A stretch of 64,000 bases of DNA from Thiotrichales bacterium 19S9-11. GTDB lineage: Bacteria; Pseudomonadota; Gammaproteobacteria; Francisellales; Francisellaceae. Shown piece by piece: positions 1 to 7,139 of the stretch (positions within the stretch are counted from its first letter, which is position 1; every line of letters starts with the position of its first letter). Made by a program: the position numbers and the translations under genes. The notes beneath the pieces were generated by a model. The model had not been told where the DNA came from, did not search any database, and saw nothing but the letters and a program-made list of their open reading frames with translations. Where the stretch lies: contig JAKJJT010000005.1 in NCBI GenBank assembly GCA_021713395.1, forward strand, positions 86,891 to 150,890. Reading direction: 5' to 3'.

Positions 1-94
1 TTAAACTGTACAAGCTTTCTCTTTGTCTCTATTTCATAAATAGTAATAATATTCTAGACTAGAGACATATTAAAAACATAAATAGGATTTTTAA

Positions 95-880
95 ATGAAA
101 AGTAAAAAAGGGTTAAAGTTTTTAGGTATTATTTTAGGTATTATTATCATTGCATTTATTGTTCTTTGGCTATCAATTAATTATGTTACAGCCTATTTGA
201 TAGAAGAGGTTGGCTCAAGTACATTAGGAACAGAAGTAACCGTTAGTGGTGTTAATATTAGTGCGCTTAAAGGGGAGGCTTCTATTTCAGAATTAAAAGT
301 TGCAAATGTTGAAGGTTATCAATTTCCTAATATTGTTACATTAAATAACATATCAGCAAAAATAGACACAAGTACAATAAAAAGTGACACAGTTGTTGTT
401 GATTATATTATTATTGACAAGCCACATTTATATTATGAAATTAATGCTAAAAATAAATCAAATTTAAATGTTTTACAGGATAATGTTGAAAAAAACACAA
501 ATTCAACAGAAACATCAAAAAAAGAAGATGAAAAGGTGGCTGATACATCTTCTGATGTGACAAAAACGAAAGAAGAAAAAGAAGCAACAAAAGTAGTTAT
601 TAAAGAATTAATTATTAGAGATACTGAAGTTGACGCAAAAGTTGCAGCTTTAGGAGATAAAACAATTCAAGTAAATATTAGTGAAATAAAAATGAAGAAT
701 CTTGGCCAGGCAACTAGTGGTGAAACAACTAGACAAATAATTAATCAAGTCCTTAAGGTCGTAGTTACTGAAGTTGTTAAATCAGTAGCAAATAAAGGTG
801 TAAAAGATAGCATTGGAGAGTCACTTAATAAAGCAGCAAATAGCCTAAAGTGTAGATTAAGCCCTTCTAGCTGTGAGTAG
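95..880 (+). CDS. AsmA-like membrane-anchored protein
   Basis: A 261-residue protein with one hydrophobic segment at about residues 7-27 and the rest probably periplasmic. The region after the anchor (about 35-115) resembles the N-terminal part of AsmA-family proteins: short beta-rich segments such as VTVSGVNIS and ASISELKVAN. AsmA proteins act in envelope and lipid homeostasis. Residues about 130-166 form a Lys/Glu/Thr/Ser-rich low-complexity linker. The C-terminus ends with two Cys (KCRLSPSSCE). It is much shorter than full AsmA proteins. An AGGA ribosome site precedes the ATG. It converges on znuB with only 5 bp between stops. The family call is moderate and the exact role is unknown. Confidence 0.55.
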   Translation: MKSKKGLKFLGIILGIIIIAFIVLWLSINYVTAYLIEEVGSSTLGTEVTVSGVNISALKGEASISELKVANVEGYQFPNIVTLNNISAKIDTSTIKSDTVVVDYIIIDKPHLYYEINAKNKSNLNVLQDNVEKNTNSTETSKKEDEKVADTSSDVTKTKEEKEATKVVIKELIIRDTEVDAKVAALGDKTIQVNISEIKMKNLGQATSGETTRQIINQVLKVVVTEVVKSVANKGVKDSIGESLNKAANSLKCRLSPSSCE

Positions 881-885
881 CAGAA

Positions 886-1683
886 TTAATTTTTATACAG
901 AAAAGATTTTATAAGGCCAATAAGATAAACAGCTGTAACGAGCAAGGTAACGCAGAAGCTAATTGGCCAGTTAAGATAAAACGCGAAAATAAGCGCTACC
1001 CACGTAATTAATATTGCTGTAATTAAGCTAATTAGTAAATGGCCTGATACGCTACTAGCCCACTGTGCTGCAATCATGCCAGGACCGATTAAAAGCGCAA
1101 AAACTAATAAAGCCCCCACTACCTGGCAAGCCATAGTCACGGTAATTGCTACTAAAGAAAAGAAAATAATTGTTAAGCTACGGTTAGGTAGCTTCATTGT
1201 TTTAGCTAAATCAGGCTCTAATGTCATAAACCATAAAGGCCTAAAGACAATTGCTAAAGTAAAAAGTACGAGTGTACTTAAAATAATTAATAGATAAATT
1301 TGATTAAGTGAAACGGCTAATAAGTTACCAAACATAATTCCCATAACTGATCCAGCATAGCCTGATTGATATAAAAACAGACTCAAGGCACCGATACCTA
1401 AGAAAAAAGTTAGTACCATGCCAATACTTTGATCATTTTTAACGGTTTTTTCACCAACTAAACCCATTAATATTGCGGCAAATAGATTAATGATTAATTG
1501 TCCTGTGAGAGCTGAGAATCCTGTAAGTAGTGCTAAAGCAGCACCTGTAATACTAATATGGCTTAATGCATGAGCAGCAAATGCAGCTTTTCTAGTTACA
1601 ACAAAAACACTAATAATGCCGCAAGTTAGTGCTGTTAGAGTGCCAGCAATAAGCGCATACTGCATGAATGTATAACTAAACAT
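886..1683 (-). CDS. znuB: Zn/Mn ABC transporter permease, ZnuB family
   Basis: Inner-membrane permease of an ABC-3 type divalent-metal importer, probably zinc. Nearly the whole protein is hydrophobic, with about 8 membrane spans and the family-typical segments VTRKAAFAAHALSHIS and QVVGALLVFALLIGP. I place the start at the ATG at 1683 (265 aa), which overlaps the znuC stop by 8 bp with a GAGG upstream. A TTG at 1701 would give 271 aa. It is the last gene of a minus-strand operon znuA-znuC-znuB. Manganese cannot be excluded as substrate. Confidence 0.87.
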   Translation of the reverse strand: MFSYTFMQYALIAGTLTALTCGIISVFVVTRKAAFAAHALSHISITGAALALLTGFSALTGQLIINLFAAILMGLVGEKTVKNDQSIGMVLTFFLGIGALSLFLYQSGYAGSVMGIMFGNLLAVSLNQIYLLIILSTLVLFTLAIVFRPLWFMTLEPDLAKTMKLPNRSLTIIFFSLVAITVTMACQVVGALLVFALLIGPGMIAAQWASSVSGHLLISLITAILITWVALIFAFYLNWPISFCVTLLVTAVYLIGLIKSFLYKN

Positions 1684-2395
1684 GATGGCAGTGATCCTCA
1701 AATGCTTTCGTAAATGGGTAATTAGGCGTTAGAATAACATCTTGGTTATGAAAGTGTATGAAGTTAGATAAGTACTGATGCATTTCATTCATCTCATGTG
1801 AAATCATTAAAACAGTGATAGGGATTTGTTGGTGTACTTTTTCTAAACAGCGAATGAAGTGATGTTTTGCTTGTAAGTCAAGGTCAGCTAATGGTTCATC
1901 TAACAATAGTAGCTTAGGATGATTAATAAGCGCTTGAGCTAAGAATATCCGTTTTTTTTGGCCACCTGATAACTGTTGAAATGCACAGTTAGCATAACGA
2001 GTAGCACCAACAAGCTCTAAAAAGTAATCAATTTTTTCTTTGGTGTTTTTATTCTTTCGAATAATGCCAAACTGATAGGCATGAACAGTTGCTTTTAATA
2101 ACTCACAAGCACTGAGTTTTTCTGGTGCATCAATATACCTTGATTGTGGAATATAGCCGATTTGGCGATTAATTTTTTTATCACCAGCTAAATGCTCAAA
2201 GACATTAACCGTTCCTTCAATAGGCGGTGTTCTGCCTAAAATTGTTTTAAGTAGAGTTGATTTCCCACTGCCATTTTCACCGACAATGCCTACCCAGCTT
2301 TCCGCATTAATAGATAATGAAAACTTTTTTGTTAACGGGTAGGCTTGAGGGTAGCCAAGGATAACATTTTGACAGTTAATGATTGGTTTATTCAT
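1676..2395 (-). CDS. znuC: Zn/Mn ABC transporter ATP-binding protein, ZnuC family
   Basis: ATPase of the metal importer. Walker A is GENGSGKST at residues 39-47. The signature is LSGGQKKR near 142, and Walker B is LLLLDEP near 163, followed by a D-loop and the H-loop MISHE. All catalytic residues are present, and 239 aa is normal for the family. It overlaps znuA by 8 bp and znuB by 8 bp, indicating translational coupling. The His-containing C-terminal tail (DHCHHV) is short compared with the His-rich tail of E. coli ZnuC. Confidence 0.9.
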   Translation of the reverse strand: MNKPIINCQNVILGYPQAYPLTKKFSLSINAESWVGIVGENGSGKSTLLKTILGRTPPIEGTVNVFEHLAGDKKINRQIGYIPQSRYIDAPEKLSACELLKATVHAYQFGIIRKNKNTKEKIDYFLELVGATRYANCAFQQLSGGQKKRIFLAQALINHPKLLLLDEPLADLDLQAKHHFIRCLEKVHQQIPITVLMISHEMNEMHQYLSNFIHFHNQDVILTPNYPFTKAFEDHCHHV

Positions 2396-3248
2396 AAGTT
2401 ACAGCGTGATCTATGTCAGTTAAGATGTTTAGTATCCAGTTGGTAACATCCATATTTTTAGGTAATGTCTCACTGACTCCAATAATAGCAATATCATTTT
2501 TTTCTGCCAGCTTTTTAACTGTTTGTATCGCAGGTTCTTCAACTTGTTCATTATAAAAGAGAATTTTAACTTGTTTTTTAATGAATAAATTATGATAGTT
2601 TGCCATCATTTTAGGTGATGGCTCACTGTCATTCATAATGCGCCACTGAACATCTATACCTTTCATGTTCATATCAAGAGCAGCTGCTAGATATCCGATG
2701 ACTGGCTCTGTTGCAGTCACAGGTAAGTTAGTTGTTTTTGGTTTTAGTTTTTTAATCATTATAAATACTTGCTGATAATCTTTTAAAAATGCATTTAGGT
2801 TTTGTTCAAATGCTTTTTTATTGTTAGGTGTTAGTCTACTAAATGATTGGTTAAGCTTACGTGCAAGTGTTGGAAAAGTCTCAGGTATATACCAAATATG
2901 TGGGTTTGCATTAGGCTTGATTGACATTAATTTTGCTACGTCAATAACAACTAAGTCCTTATTATTGATTGACTGAATAATTTGCTTCATCCAAGGATCA
3001 TAATCAGCTCCATTGTAGATAATAACATCTGCTTTAGAGATCTGAACCATAATTTTAGGTGAAGTTGAGAATAAATGAGGGTCACTTTCGGGATTAGATA
3101 AAATATCAGATACTGTTATATTATCACTACCAATAGATTTCGCTACTTGACCATAAAAATTTTCAGCAGCAACAACATTAATGTTGGCATAAAGACTACT
3201 TAAGCTGCCTATAAAGGCAAATAATATATAGGCTAACTTTTTCATCAT
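2388..3248 (-). CDS. znuA: Metal ABC transporter substrate-binding protein, ZnuA-like
   Basis: Periplasmic cluster A-I metal-binding protein with a Sec signal peptide at about residues 1-21 (ending SSLYA). Likely metal ligands are His in ESDPHLF (about residue 58) and His in NPHIWY. The third ligand position, usually His in canonical ZnuA, lies in TATEPVIGY and looks like Glu. There is no His/Asp-rich loop after the NPH region. First gene of the znuACB operon. No convincing Zur box was seen upstream. Zinc is the default guess, but the changed ligand leaves manganese or other metals open. Confidence 0.82.
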   Translation of the reverse strand: MMKKLAYILFAFIGSLSSLYANINVVAAENFYGQVAKSIGSDNITVSDILSNPESDPHLFSTSPKIMVQISKADVIIYNGADYDPWMKQIIQSINNKDLVVIDVAKLMSIKPNANPHIWYIPETFPTLARKLNQSFSRLTPNNKKAFEQNLNAFLKDYQQVFIMIKKLKPKTTNLPVTATEPVIGYLAAALDMNMKGIDVQWRIMNDSEPSPKMMANYHNLFIKKQVKILFYNEQVEEPAIQTVKKLAEKNDIAIIGVSETLPKNMDVTNWILNILTDIDHAVTYE

Positions 3249-3367
3249 ATTCTCATATATTTTTAATGTAAAAACTATACTCTAAATTGCTTATGAAAAA
3301 GAAGCAAGTATTAATCAGATATAGTCATTGATTTTATATATCATTTTAAAAATTAATAAAATTATGA

Positions 3368-3373
3368 TATAAT
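3368..3373 (+). promoter_or_regulatory. -10 element of the candidate small RNA
   Basis: A perfect TATAAT lies 7 bp before the predicted RNA start at about 3380. The -35 region is only AT-rich, with no clear TTGACA at 16-18 bp. Confidence 0.45.
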
Positions 3374-3379
3374 AATATT

Positions 3380-3531
3380 TAAGCAGCTGATGTGATTAGG
3401 GAACATCATTAATAAAAGGGGATCTATATTATTACACCGGAGTGTAAGCTCACATTATAGTGAGAAACCCAATGTGTTATTGCGATCTGCCGTCTTATTC
3501 AATTTCTACCTTTTCAATCAGCTGTTTTTTT
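3380..3531 (+). ncRNA. Candidate structured small RNA with its own promoter and terminator
   Basis: This fills most of the 338-bp gap between znuA and tRNA-Arg and has no meaningful ORF. CAGCTGAT at 3384-3391 pairs with ATCAGCTG at 3517-3524, which is followed by a run of seven T. This gives a closing helix that could double as the terminator. Inside, AAAAGG (3414-3419) can pair with CCTTTT (3509-3514). Two hairpins sit in the middle: TTACAC-CGGA-GTGTAA (3432-3447) and CTCAC-ATTATA-GTGAG (3449-3464). An alternative TGATGT/ACATCA hairpin competes with the closing helix. The long closing stem with an internal loop recalls 6S RNA, but I do not recognise 6S sequence signatures, and about 150 nt is short for it. 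There is no SRP, RNase P or tmRNA motif. Confidence 0.5.
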
Positions 3532-3586
3532 ATTCAAAATTTCTTTAAATATATAGCTTAAATAAGAAAAAATAATACGAGAATTT

Positions 3587-3663
3587 TGGCGCGCCCGGAA
3601 GGATTCGAACCTCCGACCGCCTGGTTCGTAGCCAGGTACTCTATCCAGCTGAGCTACGGGCGC
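3587..3663 (-). tRNA. tRNA-Arg (anticodon ACG)
   Basis: Complete cloverleaf on the minus strand: acceptor GCGCCCG/CGGGCGC, D-arm AGCTCAGCTGGATAGAGT, anticodon loop CTACGAA (ACG), and T-arm GGAGGTTCGAATCCTTC. CCA is encoded. It lies 43 bp downstream of coaE on the same strand. Confidence 0.97.
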
Positions 3664-3706
3664 GTCGTGAAAACGTGGTCAATTCTATTGGTCTTTATTA
3701 TTGCTG

Positions 3707-4333
3707 TCAACGCTTTTTTGATTCTTTTTCAAAGAATGATGTTAATAGATATTTGTGTAAGATGCTAACTTGAGTTTCTAATGTGTCGATACCTTGAGTA
3801 TTTTGTAGTATATAGTCAGAGACTAAATAGCGTTCTGCTCGCTGTCGTTGGTTATTGATTATCTGCAATGCTTGTTCTTCTGAGGTTTGGTCGCGACTTA
3901 TTAAACGGTTGATCTGAAGTTTAACGGGAGAGTCAACGGTTACAACAAAATCAAGATAATCATAAACATGATTTTCAGTTAAAAGTGGTATATCAATAAC
4001 GCAGTAATTAGATGTGGTTTGTTTTATTTGTTGTTTAATTTCATTTCGAATAATAGGGTGAAGTAAGTTCTCAAGCCATTTTTTTTCATGTGGCTTAGAA
4101 AAAATAACGTCACGTAGCACTTTACGGTTAAGCTTGCCTTGATCATTAATAACTTGGCTACCAAAGTGAGATTGAATTTTATTTAAGATAGCCGTATCTG
4201 TATTGACAATAGCTTTTGCAATTTTATCTGCACAAACGGTATGAATATTAAGTGACTGAAAATATTGAATAACGGTTGACTTGCCACTTGCAATGCCGCC
4301 AGTTAGACCAACACATAAGATATCATTAAGCAT
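3707..4333 (-). CDS. coaE: Dephospho-CoA kinase
   Basis: Last step of coenzyme A synthesis: ATP-dependent phosphorylation of the 3'-OH of dephospho-CoA, in the cytoplasm. The P-loop GLTGGIASGKST is at residues 9-20. The family motif IDIPLLTE is mid-protein, and VTVDSPVKLQINRLISRD follows. 208 aa is normal. It is transcribed divergently from pyrB across a 137-bp gap and is followed by tRNA-Arg on the same strand. coaD, the preceding step, is elsewhere in this window at 48.1 kb. Confidence 0.95.
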   Translation of the reverse strand: MLNDILCVGLTGGIASGKSTVIQYFQSLNIHTVCADKIAKAIVNTDTAILNKIQSHFGSQVINDQGKLNRKVLRDVIFSKPHEKKWLENLLHPIIRNEIKQQIKQTTSNYCVIDIPLLTENHVYDYLDFVVTVDSPVKLQINRLISRDQTSEEQALQIINNQRQRAERYLVSDYILQNTQGIDTLETQVSILHKYLLTSFFEKESKKR

Positions 4334-4470
4334 AACTTACTAGGTTCTTAGTATGATAAACAATTTAGACAAACTAATCGATTTAGATTCAAGGCGCAAG
4401 TTAGCGCTTTATTTTTTTCTGTAATTGGTTATGATAAATGGCGATTTGAGAGAACTTCAAGGAAACTTAA

Positions 4471-5385
4471 ATGTCTGTTATGCCAAACTTAATTTCTATA
4501 TCTGATTTAAATCGCAAACAAATAGAACAAATTATTGATTTGGCGGAGGAGTTAAAACGTTTTCCAGATCCTAATTATTTATCAGGCAAAATTATTGCAA
4601 GCTTATTTTTTGAAGCATCAACTAGAACAAGATTATCTTTTGAGAGTGCAATTTATCGCTTAGGTGGAAAAATTATAGGCTTTGCTGATAGTAAAAATAC
4701 GTCACTAGATAAAAAAGGTGAGTCATTAGAGGACACCATCCTTATGATAAATGGTTATGCCGATTTAATTGTTATGCGCCATCCTGTTGTAGGCTCAGCA
4801 AAGCTTGCCTCAGAATTTGCAAGCATTCCAGTGATTAATGCAGGAGATGGGTCAAATGAACACCCAACACAGACGCTATTAGATTTATATACAATAAAAG
4901 AACATCATGGACAAATAGATCACTTGCATATTGGTTTGGTTGGTGATTTAAAATATGGCAGAACGATCCATTCTTTGATTAAAGCTTTGTCATTATTTGA
5001 AAGTGTTACTTTATATTTAGTTGCAGAAGATAGTTTTGATTTACCAGAAGAGTTACACCAAGAGGCAACTAAACATGGGGTAAATCTTATTCCTTGTAAT
5101 AGCTTAAAAGAAATGCTTCCAAAAGTTGACGTTCTTTATATGACACGTATTCAGAAAGAGCGCTTAGCAGATAAGGTAGACTCAGAACTTCAGCATGTAT
5201 TGACTAAAGCTTTAGTTGAAGAATATGCAAAAGATACGCTTATAGTTCTTCATCCATTACCAAGGCAAGAGGAATTATGTGCATCAGTTGATCAACTTAA
5301 ACAAGCAAAATATATACATCAAGCTCATAATGGTTTGTATGTTAGGCAAGCAATATTAAAGTTATTGCTTAGAGATATTGTTTAG
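4471..5385 (+). CDS. pyrB: Aspartate carbamoyltransferase catalytic subunit
   Basis: Condenses carbamoyl phosphate with aspartate, the committed step of pyrimidine synthesis. Diagnostic motifs are ASTRTRLSFE (carbamoyl-phosphate binding, about residues 50-59), the loop with SLDKKGESLEDT, EHPTQTLLDLYT, and HPLPR near the C-terminus. 304 aa is normal for a catalytic chain. No regulatory chain gene (pyrI) follows: the next gene is on the opposite strand 24 bp away. The enzyme may therefore lack the E. coli-type regulation by CTP, unless pyrI lies elsewhere. Confidence 0.95.
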   Translation: MSVMPNLISISDLNRKQIEQIIDLAEELKRFPDPNYLSGKIIASLFFEASTRTRLSFESAIYRLGGKIIGFADSKNTSLDKKGESLEDTILMINGYADLIVMRHPVVGSAKLASEFASIPVINAGDGSNEHPTQTLLDLYTIKEHHGQIDHLHIGLVGDLKYGRTIHSLIKALSLFESVTLYLVAEDSFDLPEELHQEATKHGVNLIPCNSLKEMLPKVDVLYMTRIQKERLADKVDSELQHVLTKALVEEYAKDTLIVLHPLPRQEELCASVDQLKQAKYIHQAHNGLYVRQAILKLLLRDIV

Positions 5386-5409
5386 AATATTAAGATCATA
5401 ATAATAACA

Positions 5410-5700
5410 TTAGTGAATAACTTCTTCATTTTTTGTAAGCCAGCTACGGGATAGGAAATTATCTACATTCATTTTGCTTGCTAAAAAACTTTTATTCTCT
5501 GAAAACATTTTCACTTGAGCTGGTTGAAAGAACGTAAACTGGTGTTTTCGAGCAATTCGACGTAGATTGCTAACACTACAGTTAATCATATTAGCAATAT
5601 CTGCTGTATCCATGCCATTGTCAATGCATTGCTTGAAAAATTCAACAATTGAACAGCCATATTCACGTTCAATGCGGCTTTCAACAGTAATTGAATTCAT
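5410..5700 (-). CDS. Small helix-turn-helix protein, function unknown
   Basis: A 96-residue protein. The start at 5700 is chosen because CAGGAG sits 9 bp upstream; a longer reading to 5745 has no such site. Residues about 28-55 (MDTADIANMINCSVSNLRRIARKHQ) look like a helix-turn-helix of the AraC/resolvase-like or small-regulator kind. I do not recognise the family. It converges on pyrB and is divergent from midA. Two 11-bp direct repeats in the shared upstream region could be its operator sites. Confidence 0.6.
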   Translation of the reverse strand: MNSITVESRIEREYGCSIVEFFKQCIDNGMDTADIANMINCSVSNLRRIARKHQFTFFQPAQVKMFSENKSFLASKMNVDNFLSRSWLTKNEEVIH

Positions 5701-5808
5701 AATTGATAACTCCTGTTTTTTTGAAATCCATTCACATACCATCAAATCCGTTGATGGCTATATTCAAATTACAATAAAAGATAATAAAAATCTAGTGTTT
5801 AAATTTTA

Positions 5809-5861
5809 TACCTGAAAATACGAATCTCCTTTTATAATCCTTAACTTAAATACCTGAAAAT
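5809..5861. repeat. Paired 11-bp direct repeats in intergenic region
   Basis: TACCTGAAAAT occurs at 5809-5819 and again at 5851-5861. The 42-bp period is about four helical turns. The repeats lie between the small HTH gene and midA, just upstream of a TATAAT at 5891-5896. This placement suits a regulator binding two sites on one DNA face, but could be chance in AT-rich DNA. Confidence 0.4.
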
Positions 5862-5890
5862 TAGCTATTTCTGGGCCTTTTAAATTTTGA

Positions 5891-5896
5891 TATAAT
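5891..5896 (+). promoter_or_regulatory. Putative -10 element for midA
   Basis: Perfect TATAAT with a poor -35 region. It would put the transcript start near 5903, compatible with either proposed midA start. Confidence 0.35.
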
Positions 5897-5940
5897 TTAA
5901 AGCTATTTCTTTTAGTTTATATAATAGTTGAGATTTTCTA

Positions 5941-7119
5941 GTGGTATTGTCTAAAAATGAAGTTTTTGAAGATTTTTTAATATTGCAAAGCAAAAAAATG
6001 GTTGAGAAAATCAAGGAAGAGATTAAAAAAAGCCAACGTTTATTTTTTAATGAGTATATGCAGATGGTACTGTACACACCTAACTTTGGATATTATGCAT
6101 CTGCAACAAACCTAATTGGACATTTAGGTGACTTTATGACAGCACCAGAGCTTACACCTATTTTTGCTCAATGCTTTGCCAATGGTTTTATTGAAATTTT
6201 TGATGAAGTGCCAGAGTCATCTATTTTAGAATTTGGAGCTGGGAATGGTTCATTTGCAAGTCAACTACTACTCATGCTGGAAGAAAAAAAGAAGCTACCT
6301 CAACGCTACTTTATTTTAGAAGTTAGTCCGTATTTAAAAGAAAGACAAAGAAAGACATTTAAAGAGCAGATACCACATTTACTAGATCATATTGACTGGT
6401 TAGATAGATTGCCTGAAAAAAACAGCTTTAAAGGTATTATTTTTGCAAACGAAGTGCTTGATGCAATGTCAGTTGTACGTTTTGTTAAGCGAGATAATAA
6501 GTATTATGAGTTGGCGGTTGCAATAAAAAATGATCAGTTGGAGCTAATTGAAGTTGAAGCAAGAAGTGTTGTTAAAGATGCTATTTTAAAGATAGAAGAT
6601 GAAGTAGGTGATTTATCTGATGGTTATACATCAGAGATCAACTTATGGATTAAAGACTGGATTAAGTCAGTAGCAAATACACTAAATCAAGGGGCAGTTT
6701 ATATTGTAGACTATGGTTATGATCGTAAAGAATACTACAGAGATGATCGACTTATGGGGACAATGCTGTGTTATTTTAAGCACAAGGCTCATGATAATGT
6801 ACTTTGGTATCCAGGCACTCAAGATATAACCGCTCATGTTGATTTTACTGAAGTTGCCAATGGTGCGATTGAAGCAGGGCTAACTTTTGAAGGGTATACA
6901 ACGCAAAGTTCATTTCTTATAAGCTGCGGCTTGGATAAGATTTATCAGAGGCAATATGATAAATTGCCAGCTAAACTACAGTTAGAGTTAGCAACTCATA
7001 CAAAAACGCTAATGATGCCTGGTCAGATGGGAGAAGTATTTAAAGTAATGGCGCTAAGCCAACAATTAAAAACATCATTGCCAGGTTTTGAGTTTAGGGA
7101 TTTAAGCTTTAAGCTTTAA
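5941..7119 (+). CDS. MidA/NDUFAF7-type class I SAM-dependent methyltransferase
   Basis: Member of the MidA family. Eukaryotic NDUFAF7 dimethylates an arginine of a respiratory complex I subunit; the bacterial role is presumed similar but unproven. Visible motifs are the N-terminal FFNEYMQMVLYTPNFGYYA, GDFMTAPELTPIFAQCF, the SAM-binding ILEFGAGNGSFA, and FANEVLDAMSV, followed by IVDYGYDRKEYY. The family extends to about 390 aa, matching. The start is uncertain: GTG at 5941 gives 392 aa, while ATG at 5998 (373 aa) matches the usual family N-terminus better. Neither has a strong ribosome site. Confidence 0.85.
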   Translation: MVLSKNEVFEDFLILQSKKMVEKIKEEIKKSQRLFFNEYMQMVLYTPNFGYYASATNLIGHLGDFMTAPELTPIFAQCFANGFIEIFDEVPESSILEFGAGNGSFASQLLLMLEEKKKLPQRYFILEVSPYLKERQRKTFKEQIPHLLDHIDWLDRLPEKNSFKGIIFANEVLDAMSVVRFVKRDNKYYELAVAIKNDQLELIEVEARSVVKDAILKIEDEVGDLSDGYTSEINLWIKDWIKSVANTLNQGAVYIVDYGYDRKEYYRDDRLMGTMLCYFKHKAHDNVLWYPGTQDITAHVDFTEVANGAIEAGLTFEGYTTQSSFLISCGLDKIYQRQYDKLPAKLQLELATHTKTLMMPGQMGEVFKVMALSQQLKTSLPGFEFRDLSFKL

Positions 7120-7139
7120 ATATAGGAAGTAGGTGTTAA

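Noticed and set aside
25..66. GTCTCTA ... TAGAGAC inverted repeat upstream of the first gene
   Set aside because: Only 7-bp arms with a 28-nt gap in AT-rich DNA; not convincing as an operator or terminator.
3380..3531. Assignment of the small RNA as 6S RNA
   Set aside because: Overall shape is only loosely similar, the length is short and no sequence signature was recognised, so it was left as unassigned.
3586..3768. Short plus-strand ORF beginning in tRNA-Arg
   Set aside because: It is the antisense of a complete tRNA gene and the 3' end of coaE, with no independent coding signs.
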